64,000 nt of DNA from RGVD01 sp040403075. Its GTDB lineage: Bacteria > Bacteroidota > Bacteroidia > UKL13-3. This document shows, in pieces, positions 19,595-27,445 of the stretch. Position 1 is the stretch's first letter. Each line of letters starts with the position of its first letter. The DNA is taken from positions 1-64,000 of the forward strand of contig JBBALJ010000006.1 in NCBI GenBank assembly GCA_040403075.1, read 5' to 3'. The position numbers and the translations under genes were made by a program. Under the pieces are notes generated by a model. That model worked only from the letters and a program-made list of their open reading frames with translations. It searched no databases and was not told where the DNA came from.

Positions 19595-20389
19595 TTAGTA
19601 TGCGCCGTATACACGGTCAATTACTACACCGTATTCTGAACCTGCGTACTTTGCGTCACCATCTGGCAAGCAACGGAAGTTCACTGGGAACACTGTTGCT
19701 GAATCACGCTTCATTGCATGCATTGTTGTATCAATTGAAACAACTCTACGAGCAACATAAACACGCTCTTTAGTGCGCTTTGCTGTTGGAGAATCTGCGT
19801 CTAGGACGATAGATTGTCCGCCTTGTACTGAAACTACTGAAGCTCCAATTTGAGCTGGGGCTTGTCCAACTGCAATAAGAGTACGCTCTACTGGAGCATC
19901 TCCCAAAGCACCTGCTGACAGTTTTAGAACTGCGCCTGCTTCATCTGGACCTGAAAAAATTGCTGAATCATTATTAATTAATGTTGGTACATTAATAATA
20001 GATGTTCCGACTGAATCTGTTGTGTAGACATTTTCAAGTTGTCCCCATGATAGTTGAAGATTCTCAAGAGTTGCCTCTGTGAGTTCTGTCTTCAGCATAA
20101 CCTTAAGAGATTGCTTAAATAAACGTGCTGCATCAAGTAGTTGATCAACTTGTACTTCGCCGTATGAAGGCTCATAAGAAACTTCAAGACCTGTATTTGT
20201 AAAACCTACTTCACGATATGCAGTGCCTGAAAGAAGACCTGTACGAGCTGAACGGTTTGTACCTGAACCGAAAAGAGTTGTCAAAGCTGCATTGTCCGTT
20301 GCTGGACGACCTGCATCGTTTGAGCTATTTCCATTACTTACGAAGAGTGCTGCTGCACCTACGATAATATTCTTAGTATTTGTAGCCAT
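19595..20389 (-). CDS. Major tail (tube) protein
   Basis: 264 residues forming the tail tube. The segment GLEVSYEPSYGEVQVDQLLDA is characteristic of actinophage major tail proteins, and the start ATNTKNIIVGAAALFVS is a typical N terminus. Placed between the tail terminator gene and the chaperone pair. It has its own promoter candidate, an AAGGTGG ribosome site shared with the capsid gene, and a strong terminator, so it is set up as a separately expressed abundant protein. Confidence 0.9.
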   Translation of the reverse strand: MATNTKNIIVGAAALFVSNGNSSNDAGRPATDNAALTTLFGSGTNRSARTGLLSGTAYREVGFTNTGLEVSYEPSYGEVQVDQLLDAARLFKQSLKVMLKTELTEATLENLQLSWGQLENVYTTDSVGTSIINVPTLINNDSAIFSGPDEAGAVLKLSAGALGDAPVERTLIAVGQAPAQIGASVVSVQGGQSIVLDADSPTAKRTKERVYVARRVVSIDTTMHAMKRDSATVFPVNFRCLPDGDAKYAGSEYGVVIDRVYGAY

Positions 20390-20411
20390 ATTTTTATTTC
20401 ACCACCTTATT
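20390..20411 (-). promoter_or_regulatory. Translation leader shared with the major capsid gene
   Basis: The segment AAGGTGGTGAAATAAAA just upstream of the tail tube ATG is repeated letter for letter in front of the major capsid gene (24731-24749), extending to 21 identical bases. Neither adjacent coding sequence is alike at this level, so the leader itself is conserved, probably for high translation. Confidence 0.6.
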
Positions 20412-20426
20412 TAGTTTAGATAAAAC

Positions 20427-20435
20427 AAGATAGCA
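20427..20435 (-). promoter_or_regulatory. Possible leftward extended -10 TGCTATCTT
   Basis: TG-C-TATCTT lies about 40 nt before the tail tube ATG. A TTGTAT hexamer 17 bp further upstream may be the -35. Weaker than the other sites. Confidence 0.4.
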
Positions 20436-20486
20436 ACTTACTTTCCTCAATACAAAGAATAGCATTAAGGACGGATAAAACAAAAT

Positions 20487-21005
20487 TTAAAGATACTTAC
20501 CTGTTAATCCACTTACTTCACGGGTATAGGCATATCTAATTGTGATTAGTCCAGTCATGAACCCGCCTTCATTTTGATAGGATTGGACTGGATCGGCTGA
20601 CTCTAGAGCAAACCATAGGAAGCTAAATTTGCTTCCAGAAACTAGGCTCAGGTTCATATCCATGGCTGAGTTTTCATATCTTCTAAATTCGTCTGTTATA
20701 AAATTGACTATGGTCTGGATTTCTGCTGAATTTTTAGACACAACTTCAAATGTAATTGATTCTTCTGATATCCAGAAATTTGTGTTTCTGGCACGAGATT
20801 GTGCAATGTCGTAAACAATATATGTCTTGCCTGCAAGTAGGTTGTTAAATTCTGGAACTTGCTGGGCTGGGATAATTGGGATAAGGGGAATCTCAAATCC
20901 ATCTGCAATATAGTTAGATGCTGTTAATAATCCTGCTGCCTGTAATCTAGCCCATAGGTATGATCTAACATCATATGAGGCTACCTTTGTATAGTCTGGT
21001 GTCAT
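20487..21005 (-). CDS. Tail terminator protein
   Basis: 172 residues. Position between the neck protein and the tail tube gene, size and alpha/beta composition (DVRSYLWARLQAAGLL; YIVYDIAQSR; NFITDEFRRY) match tail terminators, which cap the tube and join it to the head. Start overlaps the previous stop as ATGA. Assignment rests on synteny. Confidence 0.65.
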   Translation of the reverse strand: MTPDYTKVASYDVRSYLWARLQAAGLLTASNYIADGFEIPLIPIIPAQQVPEFNNLLAGKTYIVYDIAQSRARNTNFWISEESITFEVVSKNSAEIQTIVNFITDEFRRYENSAMDMNLSLVSGSKFSFLWFALESADPVQSYQNEGGFMTGLITIRYAYTREVSGLTGKYL

Positions 21006-21706
21006 TTAATTGTATCCCTTCCCGCTGTTATTGAATTTGAAATTGAAGCAACTATAGACTTTATCTCTGACTTGCTTACAGTTTTCTTGGTTAGAGCTAA
21101 CGCAACTTCACGTTCTATTCTCTCATACAACCCAGATGTTTCCATAATTGAATTAAGATTCTGTACATACCAGCTAACCATAAACTTGCCAAAAGAGTTT
21201 TTTGTCTGTATTCCTCCAGGATTTAATATATTGATTCTTGTTCCTGCAGCGACAAATCCTTCTCCGCCAATTGGTGTAACTTGATTAGTTGTAAAACTTA
21301 CTGGTTGACCACTTTCCATAACTGCTGCTTTATATCTAAATATATTGCTTGAGTTGGCGTTTCTTTGTCCTCTGCCAGATCCTCTTAAATTTGATTGAAC
21401 TGGAACTTTTGATTGCAAAAAAGAAGTTTCTATATCTAGGTTTCCGCCTAATATTCCACGTCTTTCTAAAATAAATAATCTACCATCTGGGCTTCCCAAT
21501 CTTCCCCATTCATAAACATGGTGGAAAGCTTTTGGATTCTTAACAGATTCTCTGTCTACGGCATTCATAAACTTTTCACCCGTTATAACAAAAGCAGCTT
21601 TAGCTATTTCTTGCATTACTGTTGGAGAAGCAAGTTCTCTGATTGCATCTATTTTATCGCTGAGTTGTTTTAAGAAGACTTTATCTTCAATTTTAAGTTG
21701 CAGCAT
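21002..21706 (-). CDS. Head-tail connector / neck protein (HK97 gp10-like)
   Basis: 234 residues from the chosen start MLQLKIEDKV at 21706, overlapping the end of the previous gene by 14 nt. The open frame extends further up to 21871, but that part is the shadow of the previous gene. Content: N-terminal helix (FLKQLSDKIDAIREL), mixed middle, and a C-terminal helical tail. Position between head closure and tail terminator is that of HK97 gp10-like neck proteins. No unique motif seen. Confidence 0.6.
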   Translation of the reverse strand: MLQLKIEDKVFLKQLSDKIDAIRELASPTVMQEIAKAAFVITGEKFMNAVDRESVKNPKAFHHVYEWGRLGSPDGRLFILERRGILGGNLDIETSFLQSKVPVQSNLRGSGRGQRNANSSNIFRYKAAVMESGQPVSFTTNQVTPIGGEGFVAAGTRINILNPGGIQTKNSFGKFMVSWYVQNLNSIMETSGLYERIEREVALALTKKTVSKSEIKSIVASISNSITAGRDTIK

Positions 21707-22145
21707 TGTTCTGTACTGGTACCCTTTGCAAGACTGCCTCAAAATATGACACTTTGCCAAATGGGTCCAAAACTCCATGTGAAGAATAAACTTCAAATAT
21801 TGAATCTGGCTTACCGCTTTTATCAAGTTCAACAAATACTTGTTGGTTATCGCTTGAGCGAATATTTTCAATTCTCCAACGCTTACTAAGTAGCTCTGTT
21901 GTTTTTATTTTTAGCTTTAGTTTTTCTGCATATCCAATTGAATCTCCTGTAGAAGCAAATGATTTGCTATCGCTTTTTCCAGATGTTCCGTCATTTCCAA
22001 CGGGTTCAACTTTACACTGTACTGTTTTAAAATAGCTCCATTGACGTACTATTGCACCAGTATTAGGGTCTTGTGTATTTGTTTGTTTATAAATGTCAGC
22101 CTTGACATTCATGATAGAAGTTATGAATGACGCATTTAGGCTCAT
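21693..22145 (-). CDS. Head closure / stopper protein
   Basis: 150 residues, beta-rich with the pattern VKADIYKQTNTQDPNTGAIV...W then a strand-rich core, typical of SPP1 gp16-type stoppers that plug the portal after packaging. Start overlaps the adaptor stop (ATGA). Family assigned by pattern and position. Confidence 0.65.
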   Translation of the reverse strand: MSLNASFITSIMNVKADIYKQTNTQDPNTGAIVRQWSYFKTVQCKVEPVGNDGTSGKSDSKSFASTGDSIGYAEKLKLKIKTTELLSKRWRIENIRSSDNQQVFVELDKSGKPDSIFEVYSSHGVLDPFGKVSYFEAVLQRVPVQNNAAT

Positions 22146-23095
22146 ATGATCACAATGTTGACATTGCGATATTGATCAAGAATGTTGTCAACAGTAATAT
22201 TTCCTGTACCGTTAAAAGCACCCTTGGCCATTTCAAATGAAATTTCGCTAAGGTTAACCCTTTGTAAGTATTTGTTTCTCCAGTTATAATCGTTAGCAAG
22301 TATGTCGTTTATAAGAAGCATTGATGCTGTCTTAATATCTCCTGGAACATACTTATATCCAATTTGACCTTGGAACTTAAATCTAGTTCCCGCTCTAAAT
22401 CGTCCATAGTATAGAACAGTTGGGTCCATCTGATTGTCGTATCTGACATCCCACCCAGTGTTAATAATTCTAATTGTCTTACCTGTTGGTGAGAATTCAA
22501 GTGGGAATCCAAATGTATTGATTGCTGGTGTAACTGTGCTATCAATAACAAGAATGTCGTTCTCCCAAACTTTATCAAGCGTTAACATTTTTTCTGTTAA
22601 ATGGCAGGTATCTGAGCCTGAACCGTAAATTTCTTGCACTCCATAATAAGTGCCAAACTTTTGACCTGTGTATCCGTCAATAATTGTTCTTGCAATTTTT
22701 TCTGCAGCAAGTATCATCTCTGGGTCTTGATAGTTTGTATCTTGTGGACGTGTGCCATACCCAAGAAAATCTTGAACTTCGCTTACGCCAGCATAAACTG
22801 TTTCAACAGAATAGTACTGTGTTTCCGAAGTTGCCGATCCTGCTATTGAGTATGTCCACACGACCTGTAGAACTCTATTAATTTGTGTTGCAACTGCAGC
22901 CAGGGTTATTGAATATGTTCCCACTGGTGTTTCGTCTGTTGCTGTAATTGCATTGTAGCCAGTCAGTGGCGTTGCTGTAGTAGCATCTGCATCATATACA
23001 GTTACGGTTGGGGTAGCGGTAGCTTGTGCTAGCACCCCGTTGTTGTATACATTTAAATATACCTTTTGTCTTGTACCCTTAACTATATTTTGCAT
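22142..23095 (-). CDS. Head-to-tail adaptor with N-terminal Ig-like domain
   Basis: 317 residues. The first ~95 residues form an Ig-like sandwich (KVYLNVYNNGVLAQ...TYSITL). From ~100 the sequence VSEVQDFLGYGTRP...EKIARTIIDGYTGQKFG matches the helical head-tail adaptor fold of gp6/gp15-type connectors. ATG preceded by GGAGGCGG. Stands between a small SAP-like protein and the head closure gene. Confidence 0.75.
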   Translation of the reverse strand: MQNIVKGTRQKVYLNVYNNGVLAQATATPTVTVYDADATTATPLTGYNAITATDETPVGTYSITLAAVATQINRVLQVVWTYSIAGSATSETQYYSVETVYAGVSEVQDFLGYGTRPQDTNYQDPEMILAAEKIARTIIDGYTGQKFGTYYGVQEIYGSGSDTCHLTEKMLTLDKVWENDILVIDSTVTPAINTFGFPLEFSPTGKTIRIINTGWDVRYDNQMDPTVLYYGRFRAGTRFKFQGQIGYKYVPGDIKTASMLLINDILANDYNWRNKYLQRVNLSEISFEMAKGAFNGTGNITVDNILDQYRNVNIVII

Positions 23096-23109
23096 TTATA
23101 CCGCCTCCG

Positions 23110-23508
23110 TTATGCGTAAAACTCTTGCGCCTCTCTTGGAGTTGCAAGGCGAAAACCATCTTGAGTGTCAAAAATACGCTGAGCGTCTTCTTCTGACATT
23201 GCTACAAAAGGGTGTTGCTGACTGAACGTGTATCCTAGGGCTTGGTAAGAATGGTTCATTCTTTCCATTTTAACTAACATTGAGCTGTCAGACTTCATTT
23301 TCTTTCCTTCTCTTTTCTTTTTTTCAGATTCTGGAATTTCTATATCTACTTTTTCGATCTTTTGTAACTTTGCATACATATCGTATGAGATACCTTCTTC
23401 TTCAAGAACAGCAACAATTTCTTGCTTGCTCTTTAAAGACTTGGCTTCTACGCCAAATGTTTCTGCAACTTGCTTTAGATCTGCAATTTTTAGTTCTGTG
23501 AATGACAT
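23110..23508 (-). CDS. Small protein with SAP/Rho-N-like N terminus between capsid and adaptor
   Basis: 132 residues. The first ~40 residues (LKIADLKQVAETFGVEA...) resemble the SAP or Rho N-terminal helix-turn-helix that binds nucleic acid; the middle is very basic (EKKKREGKKMK). Many siphoviruses carry a similar small gene here, sometimes called a head-tail connector accessory. Own promoter (23531-23539) and AGAGGAAAA ribosome site. Function unknown. Confidence 0.6.
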   Translation of the reverse strand: MSFTELKIADLKQVAETFGVEAKSLKSKQEIVAVLEEEGISYDMYAKLQKIEKVDIEIPESEKKKREGKKMKSDSSMLVKMERMNHSYQALGYTFSQQHPFVAMSEEDAQRIFDTQDGFRLATPREAQEFYA

Positions 23509-23530
23509 TGTTTTCCTCTCGTCATGTTTT

Positions 23531-23539
23531 ATTATATCA
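23531..23539 (-). promoter_or_regulatory. Leftward extended -10 promoter TGATATAAT
   Basis: Just downstream of the capsid terminator and about 22 nt before the ATG at 23508. Perfect TATAAT with TG extension. A TTGACT lies only 9 bp upstream, too close to serve as the -35. Confidence 0.55.
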
Positions 23540-23540
23540 G

Positions 23541-23576
23541 AAAATAGTCAAGGGGGATATTTGCATATCCCCCTTG
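23541..23576 (-). terminator. Rho-independent terminator after major capsid gene
   Basis: Perfect 12-bp stem (CAAGGGGGATAT and its complement, 23549-23576) with a 4-nt loop, followed on the minus strand by ACTATTTT. Confidence 0.9.
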
Positions 23577-23599
23577 CCATATGTGTATCTAATTAAAGA

Positions 23600-24730
23600 T
23601 TAGAATGTGTATGTACCAGATCCACCGAGGGTACCAGCACCGTGTGTTACGGAACCAAGAGATCCTCCTGTTGAGCCTGCTACCTTTACGTTCTTAACGA
23701 TTACGTGTGCATCGTAGTTTTCCATTACGCAACCAACACGGATAAAGAGAGTGTACTCAATTGTATCCTTCTTTGGTTGGAACAGACGATAAACTGTGAC
23801 ATCACGCTTGATACCAATTACGAAGTTCTGAGGGAACGCCAAGTGTACGTCACCATGTAGACCTGTTGGGCTAGCATAGTCACCTGCACGAGTTTCGTCC
23901 ATCAAAGGAACGTTAATTACTGGAATACCAAATGCGAATGGAGTTACAGTACCTGGACCGCCATCATTAGCAGCAACATCGCCACGGATAATGGTTGACC
24001 CAATATCGAATGGAGTAGCTGTTGTTGAAGCAGTTAGGTTGTACAAGTAGTCTTGTACCAAGTTTGATCCTGTGAAGAATCGAAGTTGGTTACGACGTTG
24101 CTTGTACTTACGTGGAAGAGCCTTGATTGCTGCATTGAATACAGCCTTGTCAAGTCCTTGTCCAGCTGCATCAACGACGTGTGCGTTGTCAATTGCAAGC
24201 TTGCGGAATCCCTTGAACGCTGACATTAACCCTGTGCTTGATCCGAGACCGTTGATCAATAGATCCTCGATATCATTTCCAGCTTGGGTTGCCATAAGAC
24301 GTGCAATGTGATCTTCAAGATCTGGACCCTCAACGTTGTCTTCAAGAGACTCAGATGAAAGTTCCCAGTCAAGGCGAAGCTTACGTGTTGTCAAAGATAC
24401 CTTTGAAAAAGTTGCTTCAGCATTTGTGAATTCTCCAGTTTGACCTGAAGTTGTGTTTGTGTAGTCACGAGGATTATCCTCTGAGGCTACTGTCATGATG
24501 CGTTGTCCTACGGACACACGATCAATCTCTGTTGTATTTGAACGCATGCGAATTGTACGTGCTGACTTAGCCAGAATTGTAGCATCCCACATGTAATCAA
24601 GGAAACGATTAGCTTGATCTGGATATAGTAGACCAGCTCCGCTAAGGTTTGCTGAGTCGCCAGATGCGTTAACTGCGTTTGCGCCAAGATTAGTTGTATC
24701 TAATACTTTTTGTAGAAGTTCATTACTCAT
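23600..24730 (-). CDS. Major capsid protein
   Basis: 376 residues, the shell subunit. Position after protease/scaffold, a strong own leader and terminator, and sequence such as GAGLLYPDQANRFLDYMWDA, RTIRMRSNTTEIDRV and a long central helix (LEDHIARLMATQAGNDIEDLL) fit HK97-fold coat proteins. The N terminus lacks a long delta domain, which agrees with a separate scaffold made from the upstream gene. Confidence 0.9.
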   Translation of the reverse strand: MSNELLQKVLDTTNLGANAVNASGDSANLSGAGLLYPDQANRFLDYMWDATILAKSARTIRMRSNTTEIDRVSVGQRIMTVASEDNPRDYTNTTSGQTGEFTNAEATFSKVSLTTRKLRLDWELSSESLEDNVEGPDLEDHIARLMATQAGNDIEDLLINGLGSSTGLMSAFKGFRKLAIDNAHVVDAAGQGLDKAVFNAAIKALPRKYKQRRNQLRFFTGSNLVQDYLYNLTASTTATPFDIGSTIIRGDVAANDGGPGTVTPFAFGIPVINVPLMDETRAGDYASPTGLHGDVHLAFPQNFVIGIKRDVTVYRLFQPKKDTIEYTLFIRVGCVMENYDAHVIVKNVKVAGSTGGSLGSVTHGAGTLGGSGTYTF

Positions 24731-24749
24731 TTTTATTTCACCACCTTAT
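24731..24749 (-). promoter_or_regulatory. Translation leader of the capsid gene, copied at the tail tube gene
   Basis: AAGGTGGTGAAATAAAA immediately before the ATG; see the identical segment at 20390-20411. An AT tract (AATCTATAAAAAAAAT) lies upstream. No TG-extended -10 is visible, so the capsid gene may be read from the protease promoter. Confidence 0.55.
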
Positions 24750-24761
24750 TTTTTTTATAGA

Positions 24762-25268
24762 TTATTTAGTTAAGCTATTAACACCGAGGAAAGTGCCTTG
24801 CCATATACTTGTTTTTTGGATTTTTGTATCCTCCATTGACCCGTTAAGATCACTGGACTTCTTTACTGCAGTTGCAGATTCAAATCCGCCTATGCGGTTG
24901 TCAAGATAATCAATCTTGCTATACACCTCTGTAACTGACTTTGCGATTTCTTCCTGCTTTGCCTTAATGTCATCAATGGCTTTACCCATTTGTGCTCTGG
25001 TTTCCTCAACCATTCGCTTGACATCTTCTGCAGTAGCAGCGTGAGTTGCATAATTCTTTTCAATAGATTCATTGAAGAAGGTCTTAAGGTCGCCTACCAT
25101 CTTTGTGAAATCAAGTGTATCCTCAACCTCTGAAATAGCCACAGCCTTTTCAATTGCTTCTCCTGTTAGATCTGATGCTTCATTAACAGTTTCTGCTGTT
25201 GCTGAAGTTTCGACATCAACAGACTTTTCGATTACTTCCTCTGTTGTTGTTGTTGTTTCTTCTGTCAT
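24762..25268 (-). CDS. Internal in-frame start giving a separate scaffold protein
   Basis: Met300 of the protease gene (MTEETTTTTEE) is preceded by a perfect AAGGAGGT (25275-25282) at a spacing of 6 nt, the strongest ribosome site of the head module. It would yield a free 168-residue acidic, coiled-coil scaffold. Lambda C/Nu3 uses the same nested arrangement. Existence of the separate product is inference. Confidence 0.7.
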   Translation of the reverse strand: MTEETTTTTEEVIEKSVDVETSATAETVNEASDLTGEAIEKAVAISEVEDTLDFTKMVGDLKTFFNESIEKNYATHAATAEDVKRMVEETRAQMGKAIDDIKAKQEEIAKSVTEVYSKIDYLDNRIGGFESATAVKKSSDLNGSMEDTKIQKTSIWQGTFLGVNSLTK

Positions 25269-26165
25269 TTCATTACCTCCTTCATTTTTTTTAACAGTCA
25301 CTCTATCAAGATTGATAGGTGAAACTTTTTTACCCTCGTTTTGATCTGGGTATGTATTGATTGCTGTTTCGCTATCAACTACATTATGAGGAGCTGATGT
25401 TTGTAATGCTCCGTGTGACGATGTAGGGGCATCATCTTTCTTTAAATAAGAATCTAAAACTTTTTGAACTGATTCAAACTTTTCAATTTCTGTTTGCTCA
25501 ACCCATCCAATGTTTGACATATTGGTTCCACAGACAACGCAATCTTTGCCTTCCTGTGAACTTGTAGCAACAATTTCATCTGACTTGCACCAGAATACAT
25601 TTTCTGTTGGCACGTTAGCAGCAATACCTTTATATATGTTTCCTGTTTCTGTCTTCTGAATTGAAAAAATGTTGGCAAGTGGATTAGCTGGGGAATCTAC
25701 TAGAGATAATTCATGTAGGTCGTAATTGTGAATTACTCTACGATCTTCTCCTGTTCCGTCTGCTGCCTTTTCCATCTTTGCATCAACAATGTTCCCGCCA
25801 ATTGAGAACCCAGTAAGTGTGCCATCAAGAACTTTCTCCCAAGTATCCTGTGCACCTTTTGATATGTATGCTGTTACATAAACTCCGCTATATTTCTTTC
25901 CTGACTCTTTGTCAAAAAAAGAATCTTCTGAGAAATCAAGCATCTTACCAACTGCTGTTGGTTGATGCATCTCACGAATATTACCTCTAAAATTTTCAAA
26001 TGCGTTTTTGCTTGCTTCGGCAGTAACAATATCCCCGTGACGGTCAATATTGTCAAGGGAAGCAAATCCTGATACGGTTCTTTTTTCTCTGTTTACTTTA
26101 GCAATAGGAAAAGCCAAGGCCATTGACGATTCGCTATTATTCCAGTGTGATTTCCTAATGTCCAT
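24762..26165 (-). CDS. Prohead protease fused to scaffold, with zinc-ribbon-like linker
   Basis: 467 residues in three parts. Residues 1-~170 are a phage prohead protease of the S78/XkdF type: H67 in REMHQPTAVG and the serine of TGFSIGG are the expected catalytic residues, and LHELSLVDSPANP is a family signature. Residues ~190-240 hold Cys residues in C...CxxC spacing (FWCKS and DCVVCGTNM), suggesting a small zinc ribbon. From ~300 to the end the chain is acidic, helical and coiled-coil-like, as expected of a scaffold. The promoter -10 ends 10 nt before the ATG and no ribosome site is present, so the message may be nearly leaderless. Confidence 0.85.
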   Translation of the reverse strand: MDIRKSHWNNSESSMALAFPIAKVNREKRTVSGFASLDNIDRHGDIVTAEASKNAFENFRGNIREMHQPTAVGKMLDFSEDSFFDKESGKKYSGVYVTAYISKGAQDTWEKVLDGTLTGFSIGGNIVDAKMEKAADGTGEDRRVIHNYDLHELSLVDSPANPLANIFSIQKTETGNIYKGIAANVPTENVFWCKSDEIVATSSQEGKDCVVCGTNMSNIGWVEQTEIEKFESVQKVLDSYLKKDDAPTSSHGALQTSAPHNVVDSETAINTYPDQNEGKKVSPINLDRVTVKKNEGGNEMTEETTTTTEEVIEKSVDVETSATAETVNEASDLTGEAIEKAVAISEVEDTLDFTKMVGDLKTFFNESIEKNYATHAATAEDVKRMVEETRAQMGKAIDDIKAKQEEIAKSVTEVYSKIDYLDNRIGGFESATAVKKSSDLNGSMEDTKIQKTSIWQGTFLGVNSLTK

Positions 26166-26175
26166 ATGTAACTAA

Positions 26176-26184
26176 ATAGTAGCA
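26176..26184 (-). promoter_or_regulatory. Leftward extended -10 TGCTACTAT before protease gene
   Basis: TG-C-TACTAT ends 10 nt before the ATG at 26165. Predicted leader is only a few nucleotides and lacks a ribosome site. Confidence 0.45.
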
Positions 26185-26216
26185 ATAATTATGAATAAAT
26201 CATAATTTAAAGACTA

Positions 26217-26576
26217 TTAAATTTCACCCCCCGATATTTTATCCGATATATTTTGTTCATTTTGAATTATATTTACGTTTTCATATTTTTGAACTGGCTC
26301 TTCTGGGGACAAAGCTGTCATTGGTTCTTCTGTTCCCAACACTTTCATATTGTTAACATAGGGGGTTTCAATGTGTTCCGAAGGCATTACCCCTGGATTG
26401 GAAGTGCTTTGGTGTGAGGCTAAACCACCTGTTATGAACCCTAGGATGGGGTATACAAGGGCCGAAAAGGTTCTTTGGAATCCTGTGGCTGCCCACATGC
26501 CGTATGAGCTTATAAGGGCAATTCCAAGTTGTGTAGCATCATTAACTCTAAATCTTAGATAATTTTTTAGCTTCAT
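26217..26576 (-). CDS. Putative holin
   Basis: 119 residues. Two hydrophobic segments (about 17-34, LGIALISSYGMWAATGFQ; about 37-54, FSALVYPILGFITGGLAS) are followed by a polar tail of ~65 residues. Its ATG overlaps the endolysin stop as ATGA, so the two are translated together. Size, two membrane spans and pairing with a lysin suggest a class II holin, which would open the membrane for the endolysin. No family motif recognised. Confidence 0.6.
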   Translation of the reverse strand: MKLKNYLRFRVNDATQLGIALISSYGMWAATGFQRTFSALVYPILGFITGGLASHQSTSNPGVMPSEHIETPYVNNMKVLGTEEPMTALSPEEPVQKYENVNIIQNEQNISDKISGGEI

Positions 26577-27442
26577 ATTGTTGCCTTCAATGCGTCATAA
26601 ATTGCTTGATTTACAGAACCATCTTTAACACCAAGCTTTGGGTTTTTTGCTTGATATTTCTTTAAAGCATTTGTTGTTTGTGCATCCATAATAGCATCAA
26701 CATATTCTTGAGGAAGTAGTTTAGCTTTTGCTAAAGCCAGTTCTACTGCTAATACTGCATCACTCTTTGCACCTATAATAAAAGAAGTTTTGTCTATGGG
26801 GAATGGTGGTGCTGCCCAGTATGTTGGACTTGGTGATGGATCTGGAGTTACATTTCCTGTATTTCCTGGAAGCATAGTTCCTGTTGCTCCTGCTGCAACT
26901 GCTCCAACACTTGCCACACCTGCAGTTGCTTTTTTAGTTTTTGAAGGAGCAATCTTTGGCTTAATCACAACTGGATAATTTGGTCGTGCAATTGCAATAA
27001 CATTTAAATATGGTCTATGCCTGCGGTAGCATCCGCCACCGTTTCTTTGAGAACCATTTGAGTGGTCAGGGCTTGTATTAAATTCAATAGTTGTAATACC
27101 AGTTGGCGAAGCTGCTTCTAACAAACCTACGTGATCTGCTTGACCATTATTTGCAAAAGAAAAGAAAACAATATCTCCAGGTTGTCCTTTAAATTTATTT
27201 ACAATTCTTCCTTGACGCTGAAACCAACCCATACCTATTTGACATGAAGCAAAACCTTTAGGTCCTTGTGCTGCTACTAAATGAGATAGTCCAACTTTTG
27301 AAAAAGACCAGGATATTCCCATTGCACAATATGGTTGATTTGGAATTCCAAACCATGTTCCATATGGCGTTGCATTGTTAGGTCCTTCTACAAAGCCTAG
27401 TTGACTTTGTGCTACATGCAAGACATCTAATGCGTTAGCCAT
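26573..27442 (-). CDS. Endolysin: CHAP-type amidase/endopeptidase with peptidoglycan-binding domain
   Basis: 289 residues. Residues 1-~155 are a CHAP (NlpC/P60 superfamily) domain: C39 in NQPYCAMGISW, H104 in ADHVGLLE and E120/N122 in TTIEFNTS form the expected catalytic set; the loop GQPGDIVFF is typical. A proline/alanine-rich linker (~160-215) follows. Residues ~220-289 (SDAVLAVELALAKAKLL...QAIYDALKATI) fit a PG_binding_1-like helical domain. There is no signal peptide, so it should need the adjacent holin. Only 3 nt separate it from the portal gene, an unusual place for a lysis gene. Confidence 0.9.
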   Translation of the reverse strand: MANALDVLHVAQSQLGFVEGPNNATPYGTWFGIPNQPYCAMGISWSFSKVGLSHLVAAQGPKGFASCQIGMGWFQRQGRIVNKFKGQPGDIVFFSFANNGQADHVGLLEAASPTGITTIEFNTSPDHSNGSQRNGGGCYRRHRPYLNVIAIARPNYPVVIKPKIAPSKTKKATAGVASVGAVAAGATGTMLPGNTGNVTPDPSPSPTYWAAPPFPIDKTSFIIGAKSDAVLAVELALAKAKLLPQEYVDAIMDAQTTNALKKYQAKNPKLGVKDGSVNQAIYDALKATI

Positions 27443-27445
27443 TTA

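Noticed and set aside
21707..21871. N-terminal extension of the neck protein
   Set aside because: It overlaps the head closure gene in another frame and has poor composition; the start at 21706 is preferred.
23531..23555. Classical promoter TTGACT ... TATAAT before the 132-residue gene
   Set aside because: The spacing is only 9 bp and the TTGACT is part of the terminator stem; only the extended -10 is kept.
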